Below, in pieces: positions 1 to 12,167 of a stretch of 64,000 bases of DNA. A model generated the notes under the pieces. It was given only the letters and a program-made list of their open reading frames with translations. It did no database searches and was not told the DNA's origin. Positions within the stretch are counted from its first letter, which is position 1; every line of letters begins with the position of its first letter. The stretch is taken from the NCBI RefSeq assembly GCF_029852145.1, contig NC_079971.1, forward strand, positions 12,133,697 to 12,197,696. Direction: 5' to 3'. The DNA comes from Microplitis mediator. Lineage: Eukaryota > Arthropoda > Insecta > Hymenoptera > Braconidae. The position numbers and the translations under genes were made by a program.

Positions 1-831
1 TTGAAAAGCATACACTTATTATACAAATGATATATGTTCAATAGTCAAACTTACAGAAGGTATGACTATGGACTTGATAGTTTAATAAGCTCTGATATCA
101 AAGATCTGGCGTTCAGAGTCTGGCTAAGAGTGTCACTAAGTGTAAGCTTAAGAGAGTAAGAGTATAAGAGTGCTCCTGCTCTGAGAGCGAGGGTTTTTAT
201 AAGGTATTCTAATCACCAAAAATCGTGGGATTGAGAGTTATTAAGCGGGGTTGAATTGTTGATCAGAGTTTACACTCAATGGTCATTGAACTCGTCATTG
301 CTTATCAGCGCGAGGCGATTGGGCATGAGACCCATGCGTCGAGCGCGAGAAGGGATTTAATCCTCGGCTGATGTAAATTTCTGAGAAAAGTTATTTATTT
401 GAGGGTCAAAGTCCATATCATCTGCTTTTGTTACAAATTATTACTAATAGTATATACAGCTGTGTTTTAAAATGATTAAATTATCTCTAGTTGAATATAC
501 TTGAAGATTATTATAAAAAATGTTCTCATACGTGGGATTAAGTACATCTGGTGATAGTTTATTATTTGATTATTGATTTGGAAAATACACGTATGTTAAA
601 GATATTCTTATTTTATACAATTTAAATGATGGAGTAATTCTTATGATATATAATATTCTTACGTTATTATAATTATCTACTTAAGGTACTCTAATTTTTG
701 GTAATTAGCGTGCCTTATTTTGAGAATAGACTATAGGTCGGTAAAGTAATCTAGTGAGCTGAGAACGGGCCCTGCTTGACAGCCAGGATATAACAGATAT
801 TCGCAAATAACTGTTTTTTACCATTTTTTTC
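1..831. other. No gene seen
   Basis: No coding frame or RNA gene is supported here. The stretch is AT-rich, with a moderately GC-rich patch near 300-370 containing a short inverted repeat around CATGAGACCCATG. It could be decayed LTR or other transposon DNA, but nothing in it can be named. Confidence 0.5.
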
Positions 832-1325
832 TCCCGCGATATCTCTCGAACAAACTAACCGATTGAGATGGTTGAGGTCGCATTCGACGCGGCTTATAAA
901 GTCCTAGAGCTGAATAGATTTTAAAGTCGGTCTTCAACTCGTTTCTGAGAAATCAATAAAAAACTGAATAAATTGTTTTTTTTCTCGTAATTCGCCAATA
1001 TTTTTGAGTCTACTTGACCAAACGATCTGAAATTTTCAGGAATGTTGATGGCCAACAAGCTCTTCCAACTGCCGCCATAACCATCTAAATCGATTCATTA
1101 GTTAAAAAGTTTCAAAGAGCTTACATACATACACACACACATACGCACACACACACATACATACACACACTCGGACATCATTTTAAAAATAGTCAGAATA
1201 GCTTCCTAGGACCTCAAAACGTTGACATTTGATGGAAACTCGACTGTCGAAAATCGGGATGAAAACCATAACTTCCCAAATTTTTGAAAATTTACAATTT
1301 TCTTAGCGGAAAGTTGAAAAATATA
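832..1325 (-). repeat. Interspersed repeat with internal (AC)n, copy 1
   Basis: This stretch matches, in reverse complement, the sequence at about 25495-26175. Shared blocks include the text around 'cgaacaaactaaccgattgagatgg', the 'ctacttgaccaaacgatctgaaattttcagg' block and the 'cctaggacctcaaaacg' block on the far side. In both copies a CA/GT microsatellite sits in the same place (1129-1170 here). It is therefore one dispersed family that carries its own microsatellite. No protein is encoded. Confidence 0.8.
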
Positions 1326-1467
1326 TGTAATTAAAAAAAAAAGATGTGTGTGTCATGGGACACCCGAGAGAAGCTTATCTCCTTTTCCGTTCTACATAAA
1401 CCCTTGTTATTGATTAATATAATTTAATTTCGCTACATAATTGTGAATTATCATTTGGAAATTTTCA

Positions 1468-2512
1468 GGAATGACCCTAAAGATAGCCGACATCTGACAT
1501 TTTTAAATAAAAAACTCAACTTGAACATAAAAATTATTTTACAATTGAAAAATATACTCGTGTTTATTCTGTTAAAATTTTAACGATTATTTTTCTAGTT
1601 CAGTAAAAAAATAATTGTCTTCATTATAATTTAAAAAGTAAATGGTGAATCATTTATTTTTGAGTTATGGATTAATACAAAATTAAAAACTTTTTTTGCT
1701 TTATTTAACATTTTTTCAAATTTGCACGAGTATATTTTTTTTTTATTTTCAATTCTAATAACTGAAATATGCAGACCTCTGATACGTTTAAAATAAAAAA
1801 TTATATAACTTTTGAAACAAATGATTTTTTTTAAATCGAAAGAACTACTCGTAATTATTTTTCTGTAATTTTAAAGAGTAATTTTTTACACAGAAAAAAC
1901 GGATTTATTAGTAAAAGAAATTGTTTCTTGGCTCAAGGAAGTTTTTTGTCTGCCCTAAGGAAATTTTTGTTTACAGTTTATAATGCGAATAATTTCTTAG
2001 GGCAAGTAAAAATTTTCTTGGAGTGAGTGAAAATTTTTCGTGCTAAGAAAACTTAGGTTCTGTGTAGTTATACGAAAAATATGCATATTGAAGTTATAAT
2101 TTGAAAATTAATATTTCAATTCTTTATTTTTTAGTTATAAACCAGGATAAAAATTTCGAAAAAATCATCTGTTTTAAAAGTCATATAATTTTTTATTTAA
2201 AAAATGTCAGATGTTAGTTAATTCCAGGAATTAGAATTGAAAATCGGAAAAAATCAAAGATTACTCGTGTAGATTTTGAAAAATGTTATATAAATCGAAC
2301 AAATTTTTTATTTTTGTTTTAAATTTATAACCTCGAGATATAATAATGCAAAATTTAATTTTTGAATTATACCGAAGATAATTATTTTTTTACTTGACTA
2401 AAATAGTAATCATCCAAATTATAAAAAAATTAACAGAAGTATCAAGAAGTAAGTTAGAGAGTTTTTAATTTAAAAAATGTCAGATGTCGGCTAACTTCAA
2501 GGTCATTTTAAG
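1468..2512. mobile_element. Foldback/MITE-like element with inverted ends
   Basis: The left end (AATGACC..TAGCCGACATCTGACAT, from about 1470) returns inverted at the right end (ATGTCAGATGTCGGCTAA then GGTCATTTTA, to about 2512). A second, weaker copy of the inverted end lies near 2200-2225. The interior is AT-rich and non-coding, and a smaller element (1888-2065) is nested in it. This is a non-autonomous DNA transposon of unknown superfamily. Confidence 0.65.
1888..2065. mobile_element. Short MITE with ACACAGAA termini
   Basis: About 178 bp begins ACACAGAAAAAA and ends TTCTGTGT, its inverse. The interior carries TTCTTGGCTCAAGGAA-type words also found in the larger element at 4491-5956, which has the same CACAGAAAA termini. 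The two are probably relatives of one MITE family. It is nested in the foldback element at 1468-2512. Confidence 0.6.
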
Positions 2513-2641
2513 GATTACGAAAATAAAAATTATATTAGTATCTAGTTCTAAAATTATTTATATTCAAATCAAGGATTTAACACAATACCTATTGTGTTAA
2601 ATCCTTGTGTTAACTAAAAAAAGTTGAAAAAATCGACACTA

Positions 2642-2901
2642 CAAACGAATTACGGTTGTGGGCAATCAAAACAAATACTCCAGATTGTCATCTAGACGAA
2701 TTATTAAAAATTTTACCAGGGGTTATCCCAGATTTGCCAATGTGTGCAAAAACATTTCTAAATAAATGCAGTGTATCATTTGAAATAGAAAAAATGCCAG
2801 ATGCTGATGAAGTTACGACAGGTGAATTTGTTTACTTTGGTATGAAAGAACACCTCACAGAAACCATAATAAATATTATTTTTATTATTTTATGTTATTA
2901 A
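2642..2901 (+). pseudogene. Fragment of a transposon-type ORF of unknown function
   Basis: One open frame reads about 86 residues, without a convincing start codon, including LWAIKTNTPDCHLDELLKIL, FPDLP-like and TGEFVYFGMKEHL segments. The pattern (tryptophan-alanine start, LL..L helix, C-terminal GEFVYFG) recalls a short N-terminal module seen repeatedly in insect and cnidarian mobile-element ORFs. That recollection is from memory and not checked. No downstream exon was found and the frame ends at TAA. It is probably a stranded fragment of a transposon gene. Confidence 0.35.
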
Positions 2902-3240
2902 TGTTTCTCGTTTTATATTTAAAAATATAATATAATAAATTAATAAATAAATTTTATAACTTTTCCGTGTATTATTATTATTATTATTATTATTGTTGTT
3001 GTTGTTATTATTATAATTTTTAATTGTAATAAAATCAATATTTAATACTCAATAACCTCAAGATCAACAAGAGTCGCCATGTTTTATTTGCTATCTAGTA
3101 AAACTGGCCAGTTACTAGACAGTTACTGGATATTATACTAGCCAGTTCCTAGTTTAAGTCTAGTTAAACTAGCCAGTTACTGGCCAACTACTTGATTATG
3201 TTTCTACTAGGCAGTCTATCTAATTAATCTGAGCTACTTA
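2902..3240. repeat. (ATT)n microsatellite and CAGTTACTGG-type short repeats
   Basis: An (ATT/GTT)n tract runs 2971-3012. From 3095 to 3215 variants of ACTAGCCAGTTACTGG recur five or six times in both orientations. There is no coding content. Confidence 0.6.
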
Positions 3241-3903
3241 TAGCTATTAGAAGAGGAGCATTTAAAACACCTCAAGATATTATTTCAACGTCTTCGTGAT
3301 TACGGACTAGTAATAAACGTTCCGAAGTGCGAGCTAGGCAAATTGAAGTTGAATTCTACGGTTATTTAATCAACAAACACGGCGTTGAACCATTACCGTA
3401 AAAAGTTGAAGCTATCGTTCATCTCCAGCCTCCTAAAACCGTTAAAGTACTCCGTGAACTCCTCAGCACAATTAATTTCTACAGAAAGTTCATTTAGAAC
3501 GCTGCAGAAATTTTAGCACCGTTGAATAAAGTTGAAGCAGTGTCTACTGCCATTACATCGGAAGAACTTGCCGATGCACAGAAGCAAGATCTCGAACTTC
3601 AACAACTGCTGCAACAGGCAACCGCGTTGCAGCTTGGACGAATCAATTTCAATAACAATTTAGCATTGTACTGTGACATTTCGACGGTACAGTGTGACCT
3701 TACGTTCCAGGACCGCTGAGAAAAAAAGTGTTCAACTCGTTACTTACGCTCACTCACCCTGGAATTACAGGATCACTTAAGCTGGTCTCGAAACGATACG
3801 TCTGGCCATCTATAAATAAAAACAGCCACGAATGGGCGAAATATTGCATTGATTGCCAGAAGAATAAAAAAAGTTTGGAAAATCCAAAAGTGCACACCGC
3901 GAA
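3241..3903 (+). pseudogene. Gypsy-type retrotransposon pol relic (RT end plus integrase zinc finger)
   Basis: Across several frames the DNA encodes the end of a Gypsy reverse transcriptase: LKHLKILFQRLRDYGLVIN at about 3258, then a KVEAIV..PQPP-like stretch and an NFYRKFI-like stretch to about 3500. The RNase H domain is missing. The frame at 3522-3719 matches the linker before integrase, and 3728-3903 encodes an integrase H2C2 finger (HPGITGSLKLVSKRYVWP, then C and C in WAKYCIDCQKNKK). Stops at 3400-3402, 3495-3497 and 3717-3719 and the internal deletion show it is dead. Confidence 0.8.
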
Positions 3904-4490
3904 CGCTCATGTCACAATAAAATATATGGGACATTCCACGCCAAATCGACCACTTTTGAACCTGACCCCTTTAGATTTGACTGATAATTTTTCCTCTATT
4001 TTTACTTCATCAATAACATTTCTAATAATTTTTTCAAATTTTTTTACCCAACCAAAAGAAAGTTATAAATTTTTGAAAAAAATGGCTTTTTTTATCTTAA
4101 AAAGCTATAACTTTTTCAAAAACCGACTGATTGGGACCCTTTTTTCATTAAAATTTTTGTTTTTAAATGTACATTTCGAAAAAAAAAAACGAAATAATTA
4201 TTGCAAGCTATGTTCATTATATTTTTTAGATTTTTGGAAAAAATCCAAAATTTTTCGATGATTACCATTTTTGAATTTTGATTTTGTTTTCTCATATAAA
4301 ACTTTGACATTTTCTGCAAATGTTCAAATTTTTTTAGAGTGATGTTCTTACGACTTATATTTTTTTTCCCAATTTAAGAAAAAATTTTTTTTATCAAGCC
4401 TCATATCTCATAACACCATGCTAAAAATTTTTAAGAGCCCAGAGAACGTTCAAGTTTGGGAAAAAAAAATTAAAGCAATAAATTAAACTG
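3904..4490. repeat. Interspersed repeat starting GGGACATTCCACGCC
   Basis: From 3928 a sequence reads GGGACATTCCACGCCAAATC then GACCACTTTTGAACCTGACC. The same start, slightly changed, begins the large foldback elements at 42862 and 44850. The stretch continues as AT-rich DNA with runs such as TTTTTGAAAAAA and no credible gene. I take it as a one-ended or decayed copy of that family. It lies directly after the Gypsy relic. Confidence 0.55.
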
Positions 4491-4705
4491 CACAGAAAAA
4501 AAGGATTACTTGAACTAAGGAATTTACGTTCTTCCCATATTTTTTCTTGAATCAAGCTTACAATTTGTATTTGATTCAAATAACAACAAAATTTGGATTT
4601 AGAAGCTAATTTCTTTATTGAATGAATAACTATCTCGATTCAAGAATAGAATTATTCAGCTTGAAAAATTTTTGTTTTTGTTTAGAAAAATTTCAGACTT
4701 ATCTC

Positions 4706-4920
4706 AAGTATTTTTTTACTCGGTTTAAAGTATTTAGATTTTTGATTCCAGTATTTTTTTCTTGGCTATATATAATTTAATTTTTGACACAAGTATTTTT
4801 TTTCTTGGTTTAAAATAATTCAATTATTGACTAAAGTATTTTTTTTCTTAGTTTAAAGTGATTCGATTCTCAGCCCAAGTATTTTTTCTCTCGGTTTTTC
4901 AAGAAATAATTTTTCCTGTT
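4706..4920. repeat. 42-43 bp tandem repeat, about five units
   Basis: The word AAGTATTTTTTT followed by CTTGGTTTAAA recurs at 4708, 4750, 4792, 4835 and 4878, giving a period of 42-43 bp. Units differ by several substitutions, so the array is old. Confidence 0.75.
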
Positions 4921-5023
4921 TAAAAAAATTATTTAACTGTACGACTTATTTTATCCATCTGGGAGCTAGGGTTAAATGTCATTTTTTCCACCTTCAGTAA
5001 AGAAGGAATTTTAATTTTTTTGA

Positions 5024-5104
5024 CGTATGATGGGACTCGAACCGCCGACCCTTCGATTCAGAGTGGTTTAAGTCATGTACTTTAGACCACTCGGCCACCA
5101 CACG
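5024..5104 (-). pseudogene. tRNA-like sequence (class II, Leu/Ser type), degenerate
   Basis: On the minus strand the sequence has an A-box like tRNA (TGGCCGAGTGGTCTAA) and a B-box like GGTTCGAGTCC, about 81 nt in all, with a long variable region as in Leu or Ser tRNAs. The outer stem CGTGTGG/TCATACG pairs fully if G-T pairs are allowed. The T-stem and anticodon stem do not pair well. It is therefore a tRNA pseudogene or the head of a tRNA-derived SINE rather than a working tRNA. Internal pol III promoter boxes could still be active. Confidence 0.6.
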
Positions 5105-5956
5105 CATTTGGAAATAAAAATTTATTCTGTTACTTAAAGCTATTCAGTATTATATCTATTCAAGACTAAGCTAAAAAAAAATTCCTTTATTGAACAATAA
5201 AAATTTGAAAGAGTTCTATATTTATAATAAAAAAAATTTAGCCTTCATTTGTAAACCATCAAGTTTTCTTAATTTAAGAATATTTTATTTCAAATTAAAA
5301 AAAAAAAACAAATATAGTTTGACTCGGAAATTCCTTAAATAGCTGAATTTATAATAAATAAAATACATATGTGCCCAAATATTTGCTAACCTTACAAATG
5401 ATTATAACATTTATGAAATGATTATTATTATCTTGCTTTTTAAATTGTATCTACTTAACCTTATAACGTGGACAAAATTTTCATTTCTTGTGCGGGAGCG
5501 ATAAAGATAGAGTAGTGAGAAAAGAGTGGGAGAACCTTTGCGTGAAACCAAGAGAAAACTTACTTGGCTTAGGCTTGCAGTACTCTTGGTTCGAAATTTG
5601 TATTTTAATTCAAGTTATCACTGTTTATTGACTCAAAACATCTCATTACTTTACTCAAGATTGTAACTTTCTTGTACTGAACATTTATATTTTTTGGTTA
5701 AAGTAACAATTATATTACAGTAAGGAACAATATTTATTAAATCAAAAAATTTTAATTATTTAATTAAGTAACTCAACTGTTGAATCAATCTTTGAAGATA
5801 TATTGAGTCAAAAATTTTTTTTCTTCGTTCAAGATTTAAAATCCAAGGAATTTTTTTACTTCCGTCAAGAAAATCTCGGTTTTCATTCCATGCCCTCAAA
5901 AGTTTCTTGGCTCAAGAAAAATTTCTTTGAGCCAAATAATTTTTTTTTCTGTGTGG

Positions 5957-6393
5957 CAATAATCGAAAAAATGTTTTTTTTTTTCGAAAAATTAAGTTAA
6001 AAAATAGAAAGACGTTATGAATATATTTTTTGCATTTTTTTCTAAAAACTGCATTCAAAAACGAAGAAATTAAATGGAAAAAAAGTTTTCACTTAGTCAA
6101 TTTTTAAACAAATGCTGGGAATTAAAAAAACTTTCTTCTATACTCATTGTTTTATGGTTAAAAGAAATTTTTTTTTGAATTCCTCATCATTTATCCAAAA
6201 ATGGACCAAACAAAAACTTTTGGAGTTTACTCGTTAAGAACCGATGATCATATAAGGAGCCCGGCATGGAAAAAATATGAGGTGTAAAATCTACTCAACG
6301 AATGACCTCGTTACGACTTTCACTTTTCAGGGGTGAGTGTATAGCGTATCCTACGGGGCACCGTACGAATGCATTGTATGTATAAAATATACG

Positions 6394-6429
<36 letters not shown>

Positions 6430-6527
6430 CACTCTACGGCGTCTTTAAATGATCATTATATATATAGTATATCAGTCGTACTCTAATGATACGTACAGTG
6501 AGCATTTTTATTTTGTATTCTCAAGTG
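5957..6527. other. No gene; (TA)n tract
   Basis: AT-rich DNA with a (TA)n microsatellite at about 6396-6428. A slightly GC-richer patch at 6250-6370 gives no credible frame. Confidence 0.5.
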
Positions 6528-7402
6528 TTTTTTTTAATTTTAAGCGATTACTGATTTCATATTCTTGTTAGGCATTATATGATTACTTTTCAAATTTTTT
6601 TATGCCATTTCATAAACTTTATAATCTTTTTATAAACAAATGGATTAGTTAAATATTTTTGGAAAATTTTCGTTCACCATATTGTTAGCGTAAGGAAATA
6701 ATAATTTAAAAAAAAAAATTTTTCTTAAAAACGCATTCATAATTTTTATAAATAAATGCGTGTTGTTAGAAAACTATCACAGATAAACGTTAGGTTTGGA
6801 ATTTATAAGAAAGCTTAACTCATACTGTATAAAAACGACTCAAAGGTCGAAAACTGTATCTGCAATAGTTGCAAAGTTACAGCAATTTGTTTGTTGATAA
6901 ATTGAGTCAGTGCTTGGTCTTTGTCGTACTCCAAAATCCAGATGTTTTTAAAAAAATTGAAAAAATTTTTATTTGCCATATTTTGCAGGTTGCTGTTTTT
7001 TTCATTTTTTTATGTTCTAGAAAAAAATTAAAATAAAAAAAAATTGTTAAACATAAAAATGAATAAATTGTTGACAAAAAACATTTTTTTCCGCCATTAT
7101 ATTTAGAAATGCAAGTTATGATTTAGAAAAAAAACGATTCCTTAATGATTTATTTAAATAATCACAATATAAATAAACGATTATAAACAATAAGATATTG
7201 TTTTTAAGAAATTTTTTTTTTAAATTTTTATTTCCTTACGCTAACTATCTGGTGAAAAAAAATTTGTTAAAAATGTTTAATTAATCCATTTGTTTATAAA
7301 AAATTTATAAACAAATGGCAAGAAAAAATTTAAAAAGTGATCATATAATGCCTAACAAGAATATGAAATCAGTTATAGCTTGAAATTGAAAAAAAAATTA
7401 TT
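6528..7402. mobile_element. Foldback element, arms of about 200 bp
   Basis: The left arm (about 6530-6740: AATTTTAAGCGATTACTGATT, then the TTCTTGTTAGGCATTATATG word, TATAAACAAATGGATTA and TTAGCGTAAGGAAATAA) recurs inverted at about 7190-7400. The centre is non-coding. The arms differ by point changes and small indels. It is a non-autonomous inverted-repeat transposon. Confidence 0.7.
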
Positions 7403-9884
7403 TAACATACATTATTTTAATTTTCAATTTGTTTGTTAGTTCAAAAATTAATACTTGAAGAAATCAAAATATTGTATAAACTTTCATACTGTCACCTTGT
7501 TGAGTATGTTTATAAAAAGGGCTCCAAGAAACAAAAATTTATAGATTAATTATTTAAACTTTTATACCGCTGTTATGTCCAATAAATTTTTTTATTTAAT
7601 TTATTTTATTTCATAAATAAATTTACGAAACTCCTCTTTACTAAAGCACGCGAAAACGCAGCGTCAGTTCTACCATCACTTATGCGTATAAAAGTCGCGC
7701 GACGATTTTTGCAATAACGATTGACGAATAAATAAAAACTTGTCGTCATTTTCCACCAATGACAACAATTTAATTACTCCCATCAAACATCAATCAAAGT
7801 TTTTAAATAGCCTGAGCACCATGGCTCAGGGCCTTAGTTGTTGATCAAATTTTCAGATCTCGAGTCCTACAGTATCGTGTAAACGGTGTCGTGGTTGTTG
7901 ATCAGATCTTTAAATTTCGAGTCCTACGGTCCGCGTAAACGGCGTTGATAGCCCGTAATCTTATTGCAAAAATCTGTCCTAGACAAGACAATAAGTAACC
8001 GTCCTTAATAAAAGGTACTAGGCCGATAGTTCCTATCGTGTAGCGGTATTATTTTATTAACAGCGGTTTATCTTATATTTAGTTTCAGTTAAATTGTAAA
8101 TTGATTAAGGTACTTGGCCGATATTTTCATATCGTGTAGCGGTATTTTTTTGTTATTTACAATTATTATAAAAATCACTCCGACTCGATCGAATAGTGAC
8201 ACAAAAATCAAGTGTAATTGTAGCCCGATCTCGGGTCGAGATAATCTGCGCATAGAAAGCCATAAAGCTACATAAGGACGCATAATTTAAAAATAATTAA
8301 AATTAATAATAACCAAATTAAATGGTTTTATATCGTTTATAAGTGCAATTCATTGTAACAGTTATAGTGTTTAAGTGCAGTAATTGAAAAAGTAAATGAA
8401 AAGACAAGAGATCATAATCTTAACTTAGTGAGTTCATTCGAAAATAGCACATAAGATTCTATCCTACTATTCCGGCCGCGCCCATTCAACCAACATCTTC
8501 AGGAAGAGGCCGAGTGAGCTGCAAAGTCCTGGAGGGATACAACCTGCCGTACTAGAAGAAAGACTCATCTAAAGGTAAGTGAGAGACATTTAAAATATTT
8601 ACTCTCTATTGATCGATATATAAATGCAACGTGACCAAGCTCGAAGGCGTTTGGGTTCGTACTTTTCGAAAATCCCACATTAAATAATAAATATAGGAAG
8701 TGAAAACCTTCCTCGTATTCTTTACTGTTGTCCGCATCCTCCAAATCGCTCATTAAATTCTTCTATCGCTACCAAAGGGAGAAATCCCGGATAAATGATT
8801 TAAATCTAAGCGGCGGACATAACACCGCCTTTTATGACAACCCAAACCCGTCAAAAAATGTTGATTAACAATTGAATAACTTTTTGAAAAATGCTGATGC
8901 AACTTTTATTACCGCGAAATCATATTCTTTGAAGTGTCTAGACACCAGAATGTTTTCAAATTTCTTAATTGATATTTAATTGCAAAAAAAAATTATTTAA
9001 AAACTACGCTCACTAGAGTGGTGGCGCGCGCATGCCGAAACTGCCGCGCAAAACCTGATTTTCAATGTTAAATTAAAATTATAAATATTGAGGCTACAAT
9101 TTGAGGAGTCAAGAACTTTTTTACTAAAATTTTCTGCTCTTTCAGAAACTTTTTTAATGTTTAAGCTATCACTTATACTTTTTGCGATTTTCCCAAAAAG
9201 CTGGACGGCTAATTTTTTTAACGGTTTTTTGTTCATAATAATTTTAATTTTATTTAAAAAAAAAAAATCCAAAAAACATCTTTTTCTAGACACCATTCCA
9301 GTTCGTTTAAGCCATCAACTATATTTTTAGGAGACCTGTAACTATTTTTCGCAAGAACTCGACTTCTCGACTAGACTAAAATAGAATAAAAATACATTAT
9401 TGAGGTATCTTCATTGATTCGTTTATTTACCATTCGATATAGTATTAATCTTTTTCTTAGACTAGTAAGCCTTTGATTTTGTGCCTATTTAGACAGTCGA
9501 TCTGAAGTCCTTCAGGAGTAAACTCCAATCGTGCGTCGGAGCTGACACACACACTTTTTTTTGCACTTCTAAACTAATCGACCGATTGAACTCATTTTTA
9601 AACTCGATCAAGTTAGTCACCCAAAAAATACGTGTACCAAGTTTCAAGACAATAGGTTTTTTAAATCGTGGCTATAATTAACGTGAAAACCTGCAGAAAA
9701 TTAGTTTTTATAATATTTTGTAAATGTTCAAAACGATTTATCTATTAGAAAAAATGGTTAAATAAATCAGCTGTATAGTAAAAATTGTAGACAATCGAAC
9801 GAGCTTTCACATAGAATGAACAAAAATAAGCTAGCTCTTTCCGTTTGAAAGTTATATCCAGTTAAATGAGTAAACAAATCTATA
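7403..9884. other. No gene; local duplications and repeat remnants
   Basis: No supported gene. At 7840-7950 the phrase TCGAGTCCTACGGT..GTAAACGG occurs twice. At 7990-8150 GGTACT.GGCCGATA..ATCGTGTAGCGGTATT occurs twice, each with a short hairpin (CGATA/TATCG). At about 9480-9760 there is a dispersed repeat whose ACTAATCGACCGATTGA core returns inverted at about 29910-29930. The duplicated leader-like segments could be the remains of an LTR region, but I could not find ends. Confidence 0.5.
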
Positions 9885-11519
9885 GAGCAAGATCACGTCA
9901 AGTGGACCCCCCATTTTCCACTTGGTCATGAAAATTAAGTCTATGTATTTTTTTCGTATGGAGTCACAATGAAAAATTAATCCCTCAAACGATTTTTCAA
10001 AATTTTCATTTTAACAACAATTTTTTTTACAATGATAATTTTGAGTACTTTTAATTAAAAAATAGATTCCAAAACAACCGTTAAAGATAAATTAATAAAA
10101 TTTCCAGGATTTTTTGTCGAATATCTATATTTTATAAAAATATTAATAGCATAAAATTATTTGTTTATTATCCCATTGTTAATTAGCTTTTAAGTAAACA
10201 AATGAAAATTTCATTGACTTCTCCCTCAAAAAATGTAACTTTTTTTCATGGGTTACATGTGTTTATTATTAAAGTTTAAGATCCCAAAAGAAAATTTGAG
10301 TGCTCGTGATTAGTTTAAACAATATGAATTTATTTATCACCGCGCGCCGGTCGCTGAGCGTTCTCAATACAGTGCTTGGCCGAGCGTCTCAAGCTCTACT
10401 GCAGCTTTGGTTAGTCATTATTGAAAGTAACATTTAAAAATATTATTACTAAACAAATTTTATTTTTTTTAAACAATATCATGATTAATACAATAAAATA
10501 ATTTTTTATTATTAAACTGAAACAGGAAAAACTAACTGATAATTAAGTTCAATTGTTAGATAAATTTCCCTGATTATTGGTTAATAAATAATTAATTTAT
10601 TATTAATTAGATAATAATAATTTCTAAGTTATTATTGATTAATAATTAAGTTTAGTTATATGTCAGTTTTCCCTGATTATTGTTTAATAAATAATTAATG
10701 TATCAATAATTACTTGGTAATAATTTATAAATTATTATGAATTAATAATCAAGTTTAGGTATTACTTATTGTTGCCTGATTATTATTTAATGAATAATTA
10801 ATGTGTTAATGATCACTCAATAATAATTTCTAAATTATTATTTATTAATAATAAATTTAATTATTAGTTTATTTTCTCTGTTTCAGTTTAATAATAAAAA
10901 ATTATTTTATTCTATTAATCATGATATTGTTAAAAAAAAAATAAAATTTGTTTAGTAATAATATTTTTAAATGTTACTTTCAATTATGACTAACCAAAGC
11001 TGCAGTAGAGCTTGAGACGCTCGGCCACGCACTGTATTGAGAACGCTCAGCGACCGGCGCGCGGTGATATAGAAATTCATAGTGTTTAAACTAATCACGA
11101 GCACTCAAATTTTCTTTTGGGATCTTAAGCTTTAATAATAAACGCATGTAACCCATGAAAAAAAGTTTCATTTTTTGAGGGAGAAGTCAATGAAATTTTC
11201 ATTTGTTTACTTAAAAGTTAATTAACAATGGGATAATAAACAAATAATTTTATGCTATTAATATTTTTATAAAATATAGATATTCGAAAATAAATCCTGG
11301 AAATTTTATTAATTTATCTTTAACGGTTGTTTTGGAATCTATTTTTTAATTAAAAGTACTCAAAATTATCATTGTAAAAAAAATTGTTGTTGAAATGAAA
11401 ATTTTGAAAAATCGTTTGAGGGATTAATTTTTCATAGTGACTACATACGAAAAAAATACATAGACCTAATTTTCATGACCAAGTGGAAAATGGGGGGTCC
11501 ACTTGACGTGATCTTGCTC
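9885..11519. mobile_element. Large foldback element, about 646-bp arms
   Basis: The left end GAGCAAGATCACGTCAAGTG (9885) is mirrored by its inverse ending at 11519, and the match continues inward for about 646 bp (9885-10530 against 10873-11519) with few differences. The outer flanks share only ATA, so any target duplication is short. The centre (10531-10872) is a 103-bp tandem repeat. There is no ORF, so this is a non-autonomous element able to form a very long hairpin when single-stranded. Confidence 0.85.
10531..10872. repeat. 103-bp tandem repeat in the foldback loop
   Basis: CCTGATTATT followed by TAATAAATAATTAAT recurs at about 10569, 10672 and 10775, an exact 103-bp step. Each unit contains TAATAATTTCTAA and ATTAATAAT.AAGTTTA. 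The array forms the loop between the two long inverted arms. Confidence 0.8.
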
Positions 11520-12167
11520 ATATGCAAGATGCTGTCACTTAAAATGTAGACTACTTTTTAAATTAGTTATAACTCAGCATTTGGGTGTATAAATTATTTT
11601 TCTAAAATTATCAGAGAAAACAATTAAATTACAGCTATAAATTGTTTTTATTCCATTAGCGTCCATTGTTTTTATATAACGCGTATCAATTTTTTTTTAT
11701 ATTTTTTTTTCTATAGATTGGATTTTGTTTCATTTATCAATTGTTTCTGTCAATTGAATCGTATGTAACTATTCAATAAATAGTCAAAATAAGAGTAATC
11801 TGACTTATTTGTAATTAAGTAAGAATGTAAATCTATTTCATTTATTACTTGAGATTTTCTAATTTATTATATGATATATAGGATTAAAAAGACAAAATTA
11901 CGTATTTTACGCAATATGTACAGTAAATGATGATCATAACCTATACATAATCATGTATATTATTTATCGTTTTTGTGCATTAACTTATATGAAAAATTGG
12001 GTTCGAACGATAAAGATAAGTATTCGATTTCACTTAGTTATCTATAATAATTTTCATTTTTGTATGCTAAGTTAACCAAGATTGACCAATTCAATATAAC
12101 TTATAGTGATGAATTATTTTATTTTATAGATATATATCGATATTATTCGTTATATTTTCATGAAAAA
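11520..12167. other. AT-rich flank before the Helitron frame
   Basis: No gene. The 5' end of the autonomous Helitron should lie here or a little further left, but I could not identify a TC-starting terminus with confidence. Confidence 0.4.

Larger units (their letters stand above)
4491..5956. mobile_element. CACAGAAAA-ended non-autonomous element
   Basis: The left end CACAGAAAAAAAGG (4491) is mirrored by TTTTTTTTCTGTG (ending about 5955). Inside are a 42-43 bp tandem repeat (4708-4920), a degenerate tRNA-like sequence (5024-5104) and words such as CTTGGCTCAAG shared with the small MITE at 1888-2065. It encodes no transposase. The boundaries are approximate and it may be a composite of several insertions. 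Confidence 0.5.

Noticed and set aside
5024..5104. A functional tRNA-Leu
   Set aside because: T-stem and anticodon stem do not pair; called degenerate instead.
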